The notes under the pieces were generated by a model. The model had not been told where the DNA came from. It saw nothing but the letters and a program-made list of their open reading frames with translations, and made no database searches. Positions 52,986-64,000 of a DNA stretch of 64,000 nucleotides are shown here, piece after piece. The stretch's first letter is position 1. Every line of letters begins with the position of its first letter. Origin of the DNA: Paragorgia papillata (Eukaryota; Cnidaria; Anthozoa; Scleralcyonacea; Coralliidae). The translations under genes and the position numbers were made by a program. The stretch lies in the NCBI GenBank assembly GCA_035771165.1, contig JAWNZC010000314.1, forward strand, positions 6,687,001-6,751,000, in the 5' to 3' direction.

Positions 52986-54260
52986 ACAACGTTATACAAC
53001 AAGGCGTTACGGGTTTACCATTGTCTAATATAAACTTTCAAATGCAGAGAATATACCGACAAAGACATTACTAGAACTATTTTCCTCAGTAGTGGTTCCA
53101 GTTTTATTGTATGGTTGTGAAATCTGGGGAGTATGCCTATTGGGAAAAATCTCTTCATTTGAACTTTTTCAAAAGAAATTTTTCAGTATAGTAAATAAAC
53201 TGGAATCATTACAGTTGAAATTTTTTTAACGTATTCTTGGAGTCCACTCTAAAAGCACAAATTTAGCTGTCTATGGCGAACTAGGTAGAGCCCCTTTGAT
53301 AGTACAGATCTCTACTCTAGTGACAAAATATTGGATACGAATTAAAACCCCAGAATATATAGACACTCTTGTGGGAAAGGCAACAAGTTTTAATATTCGC
53401 ACTAATTCCCAGGCCGTTATTTTCACAAACTATGTTTTAAAATTATGTGATTTGAGATCACTAGACGTTATTTCTCTTCCACTTGAAAGTTTAAACAATT
53501 TAGGTAAATCGAATGAAGTTGTCCCTCAGTAGCATAATGTAAAATATATACAAGATCAAATGAGGCTAAGTAGCTACTGTAAAAATGAGTTTATTAGAAT
53601 TGATAAAAGGTAAATTAAATATATAGGTAAATATATAAAAAATAAATTATTCATTTACTTTACGTGATTTCTGGAAAGGTCAGATTCAACAAAGTCGTTC
53701 TAATGAGAATACCTTCACGAAATTTGTAATGTTAAACATCGCCAGGCAGTAACAAAAGTGAGAATATCCGCACATAAACTACCAGTTGAATCTGGCCGAT
53801 ATAACAAAACCCCTTACGATGAACGAAAGTGTACTTTATGTCACTCGAATGAAATCGGTGATGAATTTCACTATTTAATGTCCTGCTCCAACAAAAAGTT
53901 TGTAGAGCTTCGAAATACTTTTATAAATAATATATACAGTGTCAACGCGTCTTTCCGTTTACTTGACACAAAGGATTTCTTTCTATATATAATAAATGTA
54001 CACGATAAGTCTATCATGAAAATAATATCAAAATATTTTCATGATATTCTTTCATTATATGATAGTCATTATATTGTCTAACCCATATTACCATACACTG
54101 TACTCCTAGCTATATTATTTAACTCACATTACTATACCCTTTACACTTTTAACCATAGTTTGTATGGTATTATCTAGTTCGTGTTACTGTACGTTCTGTA
54201 CGTTTATGTAAATATATTTTCATATGTGCCTGTATTGGTATTTGATGAATAAAGTATTAC
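52986..54260 (+). pseudogene. LINE ORF2 carboxyl region
   Basis: Reads SSVVVPVLLYGCEIWG, then RILGVHSKSTNLAVYGELGR and LVTKYWIRI. After a gap it continues with RISAHKLPVESGRYNKTPYD, RKCTLCHSNEIGDEFHYLM and SCSNKKF, a Cys/His cluster (CTLC..H..C) typical of the ORF2 end. A TAA interrupts KFF/RILGV near 53228, and the middle is deleted or shifted near 53.53-53.75 kb. An AATAAA lies at 54249. Confidence 0.75.
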
Positions 54261-54892
54261 TATAGTATAACATACTAAAATTTAGCAAATACCATGACCA
54301 GACCGACGATAAAATTGCACAAAGAATGCACGCAAAACAACGTAATTCTTAGACCAACATTCTACCCTCTATAATGGTTCTGTTCACGACGTTGCTGCGA
54401 TCACTTTTTTACGGCGACGACGTTTATTCGAACGCTGATCAAAAGTAAACAAAACGTTTTTGCTTGACCTAACTTCACTCCTACTAGGAATGTTTATACT
54501 CGCGATTCAATGGAAATAATGAATATCCAGAGGTCATCAACACATCGGTAATATAGAATTTCACTATAACGCTAAAATAAAGTTGTTTTATTCAGACCCA
54601 TAGTCATCCCAATTTGCTCAAAAACGGCTAATAATACCTGTTATTTTGTTTAGTCAACTTGAGATGTACGTGTCCACACGCCTACGTCATAAGTAACCAG
54701 ATAGCCGGTCTGACCGCGCAACGGAATTTCGCACTCTTCGAGTCGTTTCAGGTAAACTTCGAAGAGTCGTAGTTCGAAAAATATGCGACGAAATGATGCC
54801 AAATTTCGTGAGATTACCTTTCACAGGTATACCTTTCACACAATACAAAAAAATCGTATACCATTTTTTCATGTCATAGACACTTTAACACA
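54261..54892. other. Spacer
   Basis: No supported gene. GACTCTTCGA and its complement recur near 54735 and 54760. Confidence 0.35.
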
Positions 54893-55273
54893 ACTGATGT
54901 TTAAAATAACACTTACAAACACAACAAAAATCAGACACATAAGTCCTTTGGTTTTCTACCGCGTTTGGAACGAGTCATTTTGTAGTCTCTGACAATATAG
55001 AGTCGAGACTTTCGATCAAGCAGGACAATGCAAGTAACGAACTTTTTGCAATTTTGCGCTTGGATTGTTTGTTTAGTCATATGTCATGTTTAAACTAACA
55101 TCTAATAAGAAAGGAATATTACCACCGAGACGTTCTTTCAAATATCATCTTATACGTTTAATCATGGCCTACGTTGCGCCGCAGACGACTAACCGCGGCG
55201 TGTTATATTTATACGTCTGCGTAAATGCGCATCAGCGACAGGTTTCGTGTTCTCGACCGCACTTTGCATACAT

Positions 55274-55307
<34 letters not shown>

Positions 55308-55417
55308 ACTTTATTTGAAAAACAAGGTATCGCTTCATTTTACATGGTCTTCCAGGGGGCCGTGTTACAATAATATAAAATACACACAGAATTTCTCAGG
55401 TTATATGAATGTACACT

Positions 55418-55806
55418 CAGGGGCGTCGGAAGAGGGGGGTGTAGGGGTGGGGTGGGGCCTGGGCACCCCACTTTTTTTGGTGGGGGTGGGGCAGAATATG
55501 TTTGAACCCCCCGACTTTTTAACAAGGCCAGCAATAAACAAGGCCAGTAATAAAGTTATGATTAACAAAATCACTAACCCTAGCTAACCCACGACTTTGA
55601 ATAAAGATATAATAAAGAAATTTGAATGCAGATATTCAATGTCCGGAAAATGTTGTCTTTGAGTATTTTATGACGTTTTTGGACCTTTAGAATTCTGTAA
55701 ATCCTAAAATGCAGGAAATGGCATTTCAGAGGCTCTAGATTTCAAAATTTCCCAGGGGAGCATGCCCCCGGAACCCCCTAAAAATGTTGTCTCTCCGACG
55801 CCCCTG
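55418..55806. mobile_element. hAT-type MITE, copy in left arm
   Basis: Ends CAGGGGCGTCGGA and (opposite strand) CAGGGGCGTCGGAGAG. Perfect 8-bp duplication TGTACACT at 55410-55417 and 55807-55814. 389 bp, non-coding, rich in GGGG and CCCC runs. Confidence 0.9.
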
Positions 55807-55905
55807 TGTACACTAGACGTATTGCTGAATATATCTTTCTCAAATACAATGGAGAAAGGTTGTTGTAGATTTTAAACATCAACACAGCAAGTTGCGTACT
55901 TCTCC
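55807..55905 (-). pseudogene. LINE ORF fragment (left arm)
   Basis: Minus-strand LEYRRSTQLAVLMFKIYNN and LSPLYLRKIYSAIRLVYT, a CR1/jockey-type carboxyl region interrupted by the hAT MITE. Mirrors the fragment at 58780-58981. Confidence 0.65.
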
Positions 55906-55950
55906 TATATTCTAGTTTTTCCCAATATTCTAGATCATCCAGCATGAATT

Positions 55951-56378
55951 TAAGTACAATAATTAAGTAACATAAGTATAAAGCTATTCCACCAAAATGT
56001 TTAGAAAAAAGGTCAAATGTCCTTGTGTTCTCCTGGGGAAGAGGTGATTGCAGATGCTTCAATTTGTCAGTTTTGGTTTAACATGTAAGTGTTCCTGTTC
56101 TTGCTTTAACTGCATGGAACTGCTGATAAACTAACACAACAAACCATATGCAAACAGCTTTCAGTGCTTCAAGGCTGACAGCACAAACATTATCATAAGC
56201 CCAAATATAATCAACTTACGGTTTTCTGTGACCAAAGTGAAAAAAGAATCGATGAGCATGCAACTGGACTGGCTAAGAGAGGAAGTCAAACTAAGAGGAG
56301 AAAACATGCCTAAAACCATAATTTTTTTGCAACACCCTAAAGGACATTGCCAGTGTTGTGAATTTTGGATCAATCAAG
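55951..56378. other. Spacer between arm C and the central hairpin
   Basis: No gene or repeat recognised. Confidence 0.35.
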
Positions 56379-56853
56379 GGAGCACGGCAGAATGATATTT
56401 GTGGATTCTTACCTGTTTATTTTGGGTTTTTTCCCTTCTTGAAATAAAGTTACTTGCTTATTGTTTGTAGTATCCTCTTGATTTATATTTTGTGAGTGAA
56501 TTTATACAGTGATAAATCGCTAAATCGTGTTCACTGATCGATTCTCTGTCTGCCATTTTGAAATTATCGTTACTTACAGCTGTCTATGGATAAGGCGGGC
56601 CCAAACGTCTGTCGTAAGATCTCGACGTAAGATCTGCCGAGCAGATCTCGACTAAAGTATAATTTCAAAATGGCAGACTGTTGACAGAGAATCGATCAGT
56701 GAACACGATTTATCACTGTATAAATAATAAATTCACTCACAAAATATAAATCAAGAGGATACTACAAACAATAAGCAAGTAACTTTATTTCAAGAAGGGA
56801 AAAACCCCAAAATAAACAGGTAAGAATCCACAAATATCATTCTGCCGTGCTCC
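56379..56853. repeat. Central 475-bp hairpin (~195-bp arms)
   Basis: GGAGCACGGCAGAATGATATT at 56379 is the reverse complement of 56833-56853. Complementarity continues through ACTTGCTTATTGTTTGTAG and ATCGATTCTCTGTC to about 56573/56655. The central ~80 bases include AAGATCTCGACGTAAGATCT. Arms differ by small indels. A transcript from either strand would form long dsRNA. Confidence 0.85.
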
Positions 56854-56880
56854 AATCCAGGGTGCATTTTAAGTGGGTCA

Positions 56881-56902
56881 CGCCGAAAATCTTCGGCGTG
56901 GA
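56881..56902. other. Short hairpin CACGCCGAA/TTCGGCGTG
   Basis: A 9-bp perfect stem with a 4-base loop. GGCGTA motifs recur up to 57.23 kb. Confidence 0.5.
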
Positions 56903-57393
56903 CCTCAGGAGAGCTCGGCGTACTGGCGTATGGTCGTGTAAGTGCTTGGCGTATTTTCAAAGGATTTCTATGCTAGATCCTGTGCCTTCCAGACCCATGA
57001 ATCGACCAAATTCATAAAGAGTAAATGAGTATTATGTTTCTTAGTATACAATTATATTTACATAAAGAAAATTCTAATTTTCTGGCGCAAATTCGGGAAA
57101 TTTTGCGTTGGCAATCAGTCCACCGCACATCATTATTTCATTGCAGAAATTGCTACACTACAGGGAGCTGTTTCCAACGCACTCCCAACATCGTTAATGG
57201 CGTACGCCTGGCATTTTGATTTTGAAGATCTTGGCGTGGCACAGGCACGTAGCTAGACCAAGAAATCTGGGAGGGCAAGTTTTATTTTGGGGGGGCAAGT
57301 GGAAAGGTACAAAAGTTGAGCCCTCGGGACAACTGATGCAATCACGCTACCCCCCTCCCAGTCTGTCACATGGTTTATGCAATGGAACTCTCT

Positions 57394-58353
57394 CTGGAAC
57401 GCTAATTAGTCCAGTCATTCGTGGGGCAAAAAGTGAGGCAAATTTCTAGGCCCCTGTGCGATTTGCAGGATACAAAATGTTTTTTGACACGGCCACCGGT
57501 CTTGAGCGAACCGCGAAGGCTCGAAAAGGTTTGAAAAATTAATATTTATTCACTTTTATTGCATCATTTTATCACGCTTTGCTAAACGTGTATTTTCAAT
57601 TTTGATTGGTTCTGCTATGCTGTCGAACTAATCATGCAGTAATTGTTTATTTGTTGCTATAGTAAAAGTCATTATTGTCTTTACAAAACGTGCACGAAGT
57701 TTGTCAGTCAAGAAATTAAATCAAACTTTTCGTTATAATATAAACCATATATTAGAGTTTCGTTACTTCGAAGAGGATGACAAAACATCAACACAAACGT
57801 AGTGTAGAATATGCCATTAGTACCAGTTTCAAGTGTCATTTTGTTTAAAAAGCATTCCGCATTCGTACCGAAAACAACATTGAGTAAACGTGAAAAATAA
57901 ACAATCTAGTTGTCAGAGGCCGTTTAACAGATTCAAACAAAAAATTAAAGGAGCAGAATACTAAGAAAATGACATTAGATGTATATTATGAAATATCAAG
58001 TATCACTACGTCTTTAGACTCGTACAAGAATAGCTTTCTCACTCTTATGTTGTTTGAACCTTTGCACGGCGAAAATGTATTTTACATAAGAAAGTTTGCA
58101 CTCTTGTTCTCACCTTTTCATCTGGCTGTTTCCATCCTAGCTTAATTTACTGTATAGTTTTTGACTGCTATATAGTAAATAAAACAACAACAGCACTGCA
58201 CAACGATGGGAAACCATTAAATGCACATTGAGTCTGACAAAATAATTTGATAAATATTTTTTTCAAACCTTTTTTCGAGCCTTCGTACCTGCAAACCGCA
58301 TAGGGGCCTGGAACTTTTTGCCTCACCTTTTGGTTTACGCGTTAGCGTTCCAG
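57394..58353. mobile_element. 960-bp inverted-repeat element (CTGGAACGCTAA ends)
   Basis: CTGGAACGCTAATTAG at 57394 pairs with GCGTTAGCGTTCCAG ending at 58353. Inner matches are AAAAAGTGAGGCAAA with TTTTTGCCTCAC, AGGCCCCT with AGGGGCC, and TTTGCAGG with CCTGCAAA. Interior AT-rich with no transposase. The outer motif is shared with the small hairpin at 36.7 kb. Confidence 0.75.
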
Positions 58354-58779
58354 TTATCACGTTTTAACTTACATCGAGTTCACCGGGTTTACGCTACTAA
58401 ATCATAACGCCATTAGACGCTTTCGATATAACAACATCACTTATTTACGTTACGCAAGTACGCAACAGCGTTCACACTTCAATTACTTATCCACTCACGC
58501 TGCGGATTTTTTTGGGCATGCAGTCTCTGGTTGGGGGGGCAAGAAAGAATTTGGGGGGGGGGGGGGGGGGTGGTCACTAAGCACTAAAACATGTACGACT
58601 CAAACGATGAGCAATCTGGAAGTGAGTTTTAGGACTCCAAAAGCGATAACAACAAGAACAATAACATTGAAAACGACGAATGTATGTCATGCTCGTAAGT
58701 CACTGTACATGTAATGTAAGTCACTGATCTTACCATAATTTGCAGCTCTGTATGGGGCAACATTGGTAAAGGTCCATCT
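58354..58779. other. Spacer with G tract
   Basis: A G run at about 58553-58570. GGGGGGGCAAGAAAG resembles GGGGGGGCAAGTGG at 57.29 kb, so both may belong to an older element around the 57.4-58.35 kb insertion. Confidence 0.4.
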
Positions 58780-58981
58780 GAGAGACTCCAAAAATTGAAA
58801 AATAGGGCTGCTAGGATAGTTATGCTCTCAAATCATGAGGTACATTCTAGTGACTTGCTGGATGATCTGGGTTTAGAATATAGGAGAAGTACGCAACTTG
58901 CGGTGTTGATGTTTAAAATCTACAACAACCTTTCTCCATTGTATTTGAGAAAGATATATTCAGCAATACGTCTAGTGTACA
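58780..58981 (+). pseudogene. LINE ORF fragment (right arm)
   Basis: RLQKLKNRAARIVMLSNHEV, SSDLLDDLGLEYRRSTQLAV and FKIYNNLSPLYLRKIYSAIR: a CR1/jockey-type carboxyl end, cut by the hAT MITE. It extends further upstream than its partner in the left arm. Confidence 0.7.
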
Positions 58982-59866
58982 CAGGGGCGTCGGAGGGACA
59001 ACATTTTTAGGGGGTTCCGGGGGCATGCTCCCACGGGAAATTTTGAAATCTAGAGTCTCTGAAATGCCATTTCCTGCATTTTAGGATTTACAGAATTCTA
59101 AAGGTCCAAAAACGTCATAAAATACTCAAAGACAACACTTTTCCGGACATTGAATATCTGCATTCAAATTTCTTTATTATATCTTTATTCAAAGTCGTGG
59201 GTTTAGCTAGGGTTAGTGATTTTGTTAATCATAACTTTATTACTGGCCTTGTTTATTGCTGGCCTTGTTAAAACGTCGGGGGGCTCAAACCTATTCTGCC
59301 CCACCCCCACCAAAAAAAGTGGGGTGCCCTGCCGCTTCCGACGCCCCTGAGTGTACATTCATATAACCTGAGAAATTTTGTGTGTATTTTATATTATTGT
59401 AACACGGCCCCCTGGAAGACCATGTAAAATGAAGCGATACCGTGTTTTTCAAATAAAGATTATGATGATGATGATATGTATGCAAAGTGCAGTCGAGAAC
59501 ACGAAACCTGTCGCTGATGCGCATTTACGCAGACGTATAAATATAACACGCCGCGGTTAGTCGTCTGCGGCGCAACGTAGGCCATGATTAAACGTATAAG
59601 ATGATATTTGAAAGAACGTCTCGGTGGTAATATTCATTTCTTATTAGATGTTAGTTTAAACAGGACATATGACTAAACAAACAATCCAAGCGCAAAATTG
59701 CAAAAAGTTCGTTACTTGCATTGTCCTGCTTGATCGAAAGTCTCGACTCTATATTGTCAGAGACTACAAAATGACTCGTTCCAAACGCGGTAGAAAACCA
59801 AAGGACTTATGTGTCTGATTTTTGTTGTGTTTGTAAGTGTTATTTTACACATCAGTTGGTCTAAAT
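58840..59866. repeat. Inverted-duplication arm C (right)
   Basis: Reverse complement of 54893-55950. Contains the same MITE at the same site. The microsatellite here has only four ATG/ATC units against about eleven on the left. Confidence 0.85.
58982..59349. mobile_element. hAT-type MITE, copy in right arm
   Basis: 8-bp duplication AGTGTACA at 58974-58981 and 59350-59357, the reverse complement of that at the left-arm copy. The insertion therefore predates the inverted duplication. 368 bp; about 20 bp shorter near the G/C runs. Confidence 0.9.
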
Positions 59867-60028
59867 TTATATCTAACACTTCGTGATCTTCGTCCGTTTC
59901 AGCTTAATTAAATTTTCGTTTCAGCTTAATTTTTAACACCTGATACTCTTCCGTCTCAGCAGTTTATTTGGAAAACAATCCACCTTTTTCCAGCTAGGAC
60001 CTTAGGGGGTCCACGTGACACTTTTCGG

Positions 60029-61111
60029 ACAAACAATCAGTCAGATGAACATTCGGACACTGAGAAAACCGCACAATAAGAGTGGTTAAAAGTTGGTCTT
60101 AGAGTGCTGTAAAAGTGACCTGTAAAAGTTGTAAAAGTGACCTGTAAAGTGTAAAAGTTCTCGAGACCCAGAACGATTAAACATAAAAGAAATAGCAGCT
60201 ACAGAGAAAATGTAAGTCAAAATTTGTAGACTTTCATTAAACGCGACAATTATGATTAGTGTCTTGGCAGTCTTGCTGTGTTTGAACAGGTTATATTTAT
60301 ACGAATGTTCAATGTTGTGCAGTTGTATAGCAAGCGAGAGTCAGCGACGAGCAAGAAAGCGCATGGCAAACGATTTATAACAAATCACGAAAAATCTACT
60401 GTGGAATCATGGCTCCGATGCCCATACATTAAAACGTTCGTTTGGTCATTCAAACAAAAAGCACACCAAAAAATAAACGCCGCGGGATACAATGTTGTTG
60501 TGATGATGGCATATTAAATGTCATTGTCATGTTTCAGTGCAAGAAGAACTGGTCGCAGTTGTTCGTGAAAAGAATACTTCACCTCAATCCCTGCTTGATA
60601 AGCAGGCAATGGAAGCTTGGCTGGTATATCGTTAATGTGCTGTGGTGCCGCTGTGCGGGCAAGTTCGATGACGTTAACGCTTATTAAACCGCGCATATTT
60701 CTAATAAAACAATCTGCGTAAAGGCGGCAAACAAACTTATTAACGATTATAACCATATATCATGATCGCGTCTCAGTAATGTACACATTGTGACTTACGT
60801 GTACCGCTATAGTTGCTATAGGGTTGGATTTTTTATCGTTAGACCATGTAGATGTACAGTAGATGACTTTCACGCAAACGAATTTACATGTAATACGCTT
60901 TTAATATATTTTAACGCTTTTAATATATAAAGCATTATCAAACTGTTTCTCCGTTCTCTACATTTTCGCTGCTGAAGAAACAGTGAAACATAGCAGCCTA
61001 GTCACGTCTTTTCTCTCTAGCTTTTACCGAGAATCACTTTTACAGCAATCTAACCACTCTTATTGTGCGGTTTTCTCAGTGTCCGAATGTTCATCTGAGA
61101 TTGTTTGGAAA
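60029..61111. mobile_element. Inverted-repeat element in right arm
   Basis: AACATTCGGACACTGAGAAAA with CCGCACAATAAGAGTGGTTA at 60049-60092 pairs with the reverse complement at 61045-61091. The arms are about 80 bp. The ~900-bp interior has no recognised protein. The insertion separates sequence that is continuous in the left arm near 52.5 kb (GTTTTCTTTTCCAATTG). Confidence 0.7.
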
Positions 61112-62030
61112 AGAAAACTGGATATTATGACAAGTAGAATAAATGGTATGTTTGACATTGATTGATATGTTAACGCTGCGGTCGAGAACACGAAACCTGT
61201 CGCTGATGCGCATTTGCGCAGATGTAACATAACACGGTTATAGTCGTCTGCGGCGCAGGCTAGGCCATGAATAAACGTATAAGATGATATTTGAAAGAGC
61301 GTCTCCGTGGTAATATTCTTAGATGTTAGTTTAAACATGACATGACCTAGCCTTGTAGTCCTTGTTTAACATCTGACAGTCGTCCGTTTCAGCTTAATTC
61401 TAACACTTCGTCAATCATCTTCGTCCGGTTTCAGCTTAATTCTAACACTTCGTCAATCATCTTCGTCCGTTTCAGTTTAATTAAAACACTTCGTGATCTT
61501 CGTCTGTTTCAGCTTAATTTTTAACACCTGATAATCTTCCGTCTCAGCAGTTTACTTGGAAAACAATTAGGCTCAAACGTTAAGATCGGTTTCTTGCCGA
61601 TTTATTCACTCTTCACAATAACCAATATTCATTTTTTAAGATAGTGTAAAGTAATCGAGAAACTTTACGATGTTTCGAAGTCTTTTTTAAGTACTTTTAG
61701 TACTAAGAAATTTGAATTAGTCCAATAATTTTATAATTATATAGGAATGCGGCCTTATCGCACTTCGCAACAGTTCTGTACAGACAGAAGTATACCTTCG
61801 AAAGTCGACATTTCATCGATAGATCTTGGATAAAAAATATTCGTTGGAATCAACCTCAAGGTTTGTCTGTGTATGCGTTAAACTGAATTTTGCATTTTTG
61901 CAGCAGGTTAGAAAATGTTCAGTCAATGGTCTCGTGTACATGTAATCACAATGTTTGGTTTGTGTCATATTCCTGCAACTTTCTCGGAACGGCTTTTTGA
62001 ACGGGCTGTTTACAAACTTAACTTTATTCA
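61112..62030. repeat. Inverted-duplication arms B and A (right), with ~45-bp tandem units
   Basis: Reverse complement of 52253-52560 and 50720-51207. Within it, at 61379-61545, CGTCCGTTTCAGCTTAATT and CTAACACTTCGTCAATCATCTT repeat four times. The left arm has about two such units. A minus-strand frame with EHFLTCCKNAKFSL and DSNEYFLSKIYR resembles a LINE end. Confidence 0.7.
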
Positions 62031-62067
62031 AACAAAATAAATACCAGATTTGGTATATAAGATACAT

Positions 62068-62862
62068 ACATATAACATATAAACTAGACTAGAAGTTACT
62101 ATCGCAAGGAAAGTGCTGCCTCAAAAGCCATGGGAAGCCTAATTTTTTATAAAATTTCAAAAATGAACCCTGGGATTGATTATATAAATTGTAACAGACA
62201 TACTGTAGTAGTATGTACACATTTTTTCAATTCTTTTAATTATATTTAAATACAGCAGACTTAAATTACAAATAACTATCACTTAATGTATCTGAATATA
62301 ATTGGCAAGGCTTTTGACTGCATACACAGTATACTACAAACAATATGACTATGTGTTGATGTTTGGTAAACAAATTTATGATAAATCACCGTCACTATAA
62401 ATCATGCTTCTTACTGTGACAAAGCTGTCAGTGGAATCTGGAGTGTCTGATATGTTATGGCAAAGCAAGCACCAAACAAATAGGCACGGACTAAATAAAT
62501 ACCAGAAATGGTATGTAACAGGTGTTTACAGTATTTGTTGCTCCATTGTTTATATTGTCTAACTTTCTAACTTGTTGAGAATATAATACTTTCAAGGAGA
62601 TCTTTGTGATGTATATTAAGTCATTACACATGTCCACAACTCCACATATACTGTAATTGTCGTTTGGGAATACACAACTGCAACCACTGTATTTTATTTT
62701 CCCAAAGAACTTGTAATATTGTATTTACTCTGCATACCAAATATGGTTATCCATGGCACACAAATAATTTCCATTCTCCACTGAATTTTCACAAAGCTGA
62801 GGTAAATAATTTCTTGAATGAAAACAGTGCCATGTACAGTTCATTACGTATACAGTGTATCC
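62068..62862. other. AT-rich non-coding stretch
   Basis: AATAAATACCAGA and TTGGTAT-like motifs at about 62035 and 62494 suggest small repeats. No gene supported. Confidence 0.4.
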
Positions 62863-63125
62863 CAGGGGCGGCGCGGAGCGTAAAAGTTTTGGTATTAGTT
62901 GTGGTATATAACGTAGGGGGGTTTGAACCCAGAAAATTTTGAAATCTAGAGGCTCTGAAATGCTATTTCCAGCATTCTACAGAAGATATTCTCTGAAAAA
63001 ATCAAGCGAGATGAAGATCAAAATGCTAAGCATTTTACGCAGTTCGATGACTTCACGACCAAATTAACGGAAACATCCATTGAATTATATCTGTCTGAGA
63101 CTATGATGTGACTAATAATATTGTA
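62863..63125. mobile_element. CAGGGGCGGCG-ended element, one end only
   Basis: CAGGGGCGGCGCGGAGCG at 62863 followed by AAAATTTTGAAATCTAGAGG and CTCTGAAATGCTATTTCC, as in the hAT MITEs of the palindrome arms. The opposite end is not found before the next element starts at 63128. Confidence 0.5.
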
Positions 63126-63127
63126 GC

Positions 63128-64000
63128 CAGGGGCGGATTTAGGATTTTGAAAATGTCAGTCAAACTTATGGTCCACAGATCTAGAGGGGTGCGGGGGCAT
63201 GCCCCCCCGGAAAATTTTTGAAATTGGGGTCTCTAAAATGGCATTTCCCGCGATCTGACAGCACATTTGAGCAAAATTTTGAAACTTTTAAAACATATTT
63301 TTAATGGCACATTTTATCATTATTGCAAAATATTTTGTCCAAATTGGATGTTTCTTAAACTTTATTGAGAAAATTATACAGAATTATATATTTACAAAGC
63401 TAACTATAATAATAGTTAGCTAAACGAGACAGGAGCGAACACCCATGCAATTATTCATTGTCTCAAAGATTAATTTAATAAATTACATGTCATCTACCGA
63501 CAACCTGACTACATGAGATCATATTTCACGAACACGCCGTTAAAATATATCTCATCAGAGCAAGATAGCGAGACTAACAATACTTTGAAAACAGTATTCA
63601 TTTCAAAATCATGAAAAGAAAGATCCAATTTAACGTTGAACTAAACCTGGGCTTAAGGATCAATTGATCCTTCGAGTTTCAAATTCATATAAAAGCTCCC
63701 GGCAAGCGTGAAATATGCTAATGCCGCCTGCTGAATAAATATATGTCTGAACTCTGAACTCAGACTTCACTAGGACGCAAAATGACAAATAATACGATAC
63801 TGAGACTGGACAAAATACATATATTCGACACTAGACTGTTTGTAGATTTGAAATGAAAGAAGACGACCTTCACTTATGCACCTATCAATGTTAAGCCCGA
63901 GGGGGGGGGGGGGAGGCCGGGCAGATGTGGGGGATTTGAACTTCATTGTCTTCCCCACACTCAGGAATTTTATTAAAATTCTAGACTCCGGAGTGGGGAC
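63128..64000. mobile_element. CAGGGGCGGA-ended transposon, copy D (left end, runs off window or truncated)
   Basis: CAGGGGCGGATTTAGGATT at 63128, then GGGGGCATGCCCCCCCGG and CTAAAATGGCATTTCCCGCG shared with copy C at 47.7 kb. After about 63320 similarity is not evident by eye. A G run lies at 63901-63913. No gene. Confidence 0.6.

Larger units (their letters stand above)
54893..55950. repeat. Inverted-duplication arm C (left)
   Basis: Matches 58840-59866 in reverse complement over about 1 kb, including GACAATGCAAGTAACGAAC, TTATACGTTTAATCATGGCC, a hAT MITE and the end of a LINE frame (LEYRRSTQLAVLMFKIYNN). An ATC microsatellite at 55273-55306 is longer here than in the other arm. Confidence 0.85.

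Noticed and set aside
59291..59560. Frames spanning the hAT MITE and ATC microsatellite
   Set aside because: They cross transposon boundaries and have no conserved counterpart in the other arm.

Overview
The window is eukaryotic and almost certainly from an invertebrate animal, probably a cnidarian. This rests on spliced minus-strand exons with GT..AG junctions, AT-rich spacers, abundant simple repeats, and a repeat complement (pogo/Tigger, Tc1/mariner, piggyBac, Kolobok, hAT-like, Harbinger, several LINE lineages, tyrosine-recombinase elements, a 5S-like SINE head) of the kind seen in anthozoan and hydrozoan genomes. The cnidarian assignment is an inference; no host marker gene such as an rRNA or a conserved housekeeping exon is present. 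I see one convincing short host-type gene (a secreted eight-cysteine peptide at 50.2-50.4 kb). Nearly all other coding sequence belongs to mobile elements.

Layout. 0-5.1 kb: non-coding sequence with a 20-bp tandem repeat, a long G tract and a ~47-copy 20-bp minisatellite. 5.1-8.6 kb: a three-level nest of DNA transposons. A pogo-type remnant holds a Tigger-like element (5318-8088, TA target duplication), which holds a 1,019-bp element (5725-6743) whose removal with one 5-bp duplication restores the Tigger reading frame. 8.6-12.5 kb: a host repeat rich in CACGTG palindromes, an exon with an SH3-like segment, a 33-bp minisatellite and a CAGGGGCGGA-ended transposon with a 5-bp duplication. 12.5-27.7 kb: a mosaic of transposase and recombinase pieces, all read on the minus strand: a spliced Tc1/mariner pseudogene, BEN-like exons, repeated piggyBac fragments, tyrosine-recombinase fragments preceded by paired zinc fingers, a Tigger amino-terminal piece, a KDZ-like fragment and a piggyBac amino terminus. 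Parts of the mosaic are duplicated about 4.6-5.7 kb apart.

28.8-33.2 kb is the most striking object. It is a Kolobok-type transposon with TTAA target duplications and ~217-bp near-identical inverted ends. On one strand it carries a THAP-domain transposase broken by several single-base frameshifts. On the other it carries an intact two-exon gene for a protein resembling the cysteine-rich cytoplasmic (ballast) domain of the P2X7 receptor, without any channel domain. 33.5-34.5 kb: a ~95-bp tandem repeat containing a tRNA-like A box. 35-44.5 kb: mainly non-coding repeats, MITEs and a 5S-like SINE head. 44.6-47 kb: a CCHC zinc knuckle followed by a degenerate tyrosine recombinase and a split direct repeat. 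47.3-49.7 kb: a LINE 3' end split by a second CAGGGGCGGA element.

50.7-62.0 kb is organised as a nested, roughly concentric inverted duplication. Three pairs of repeat arms centre near 56.4-57.4 kb and a hairpin lies at 56.4-56.9 kb. Each arm has gained different insertions. A Harbinger-type element lies in one arm and its empty site is visible in the other; a hAT MITE occupies the same site in both arms. The last 2 kb hold the starts of further CAGGGGCGG-ended elements. Single-base indels in homopolymers break many frames, so either element decay or uncorrected long-read errors must be considered throughout.
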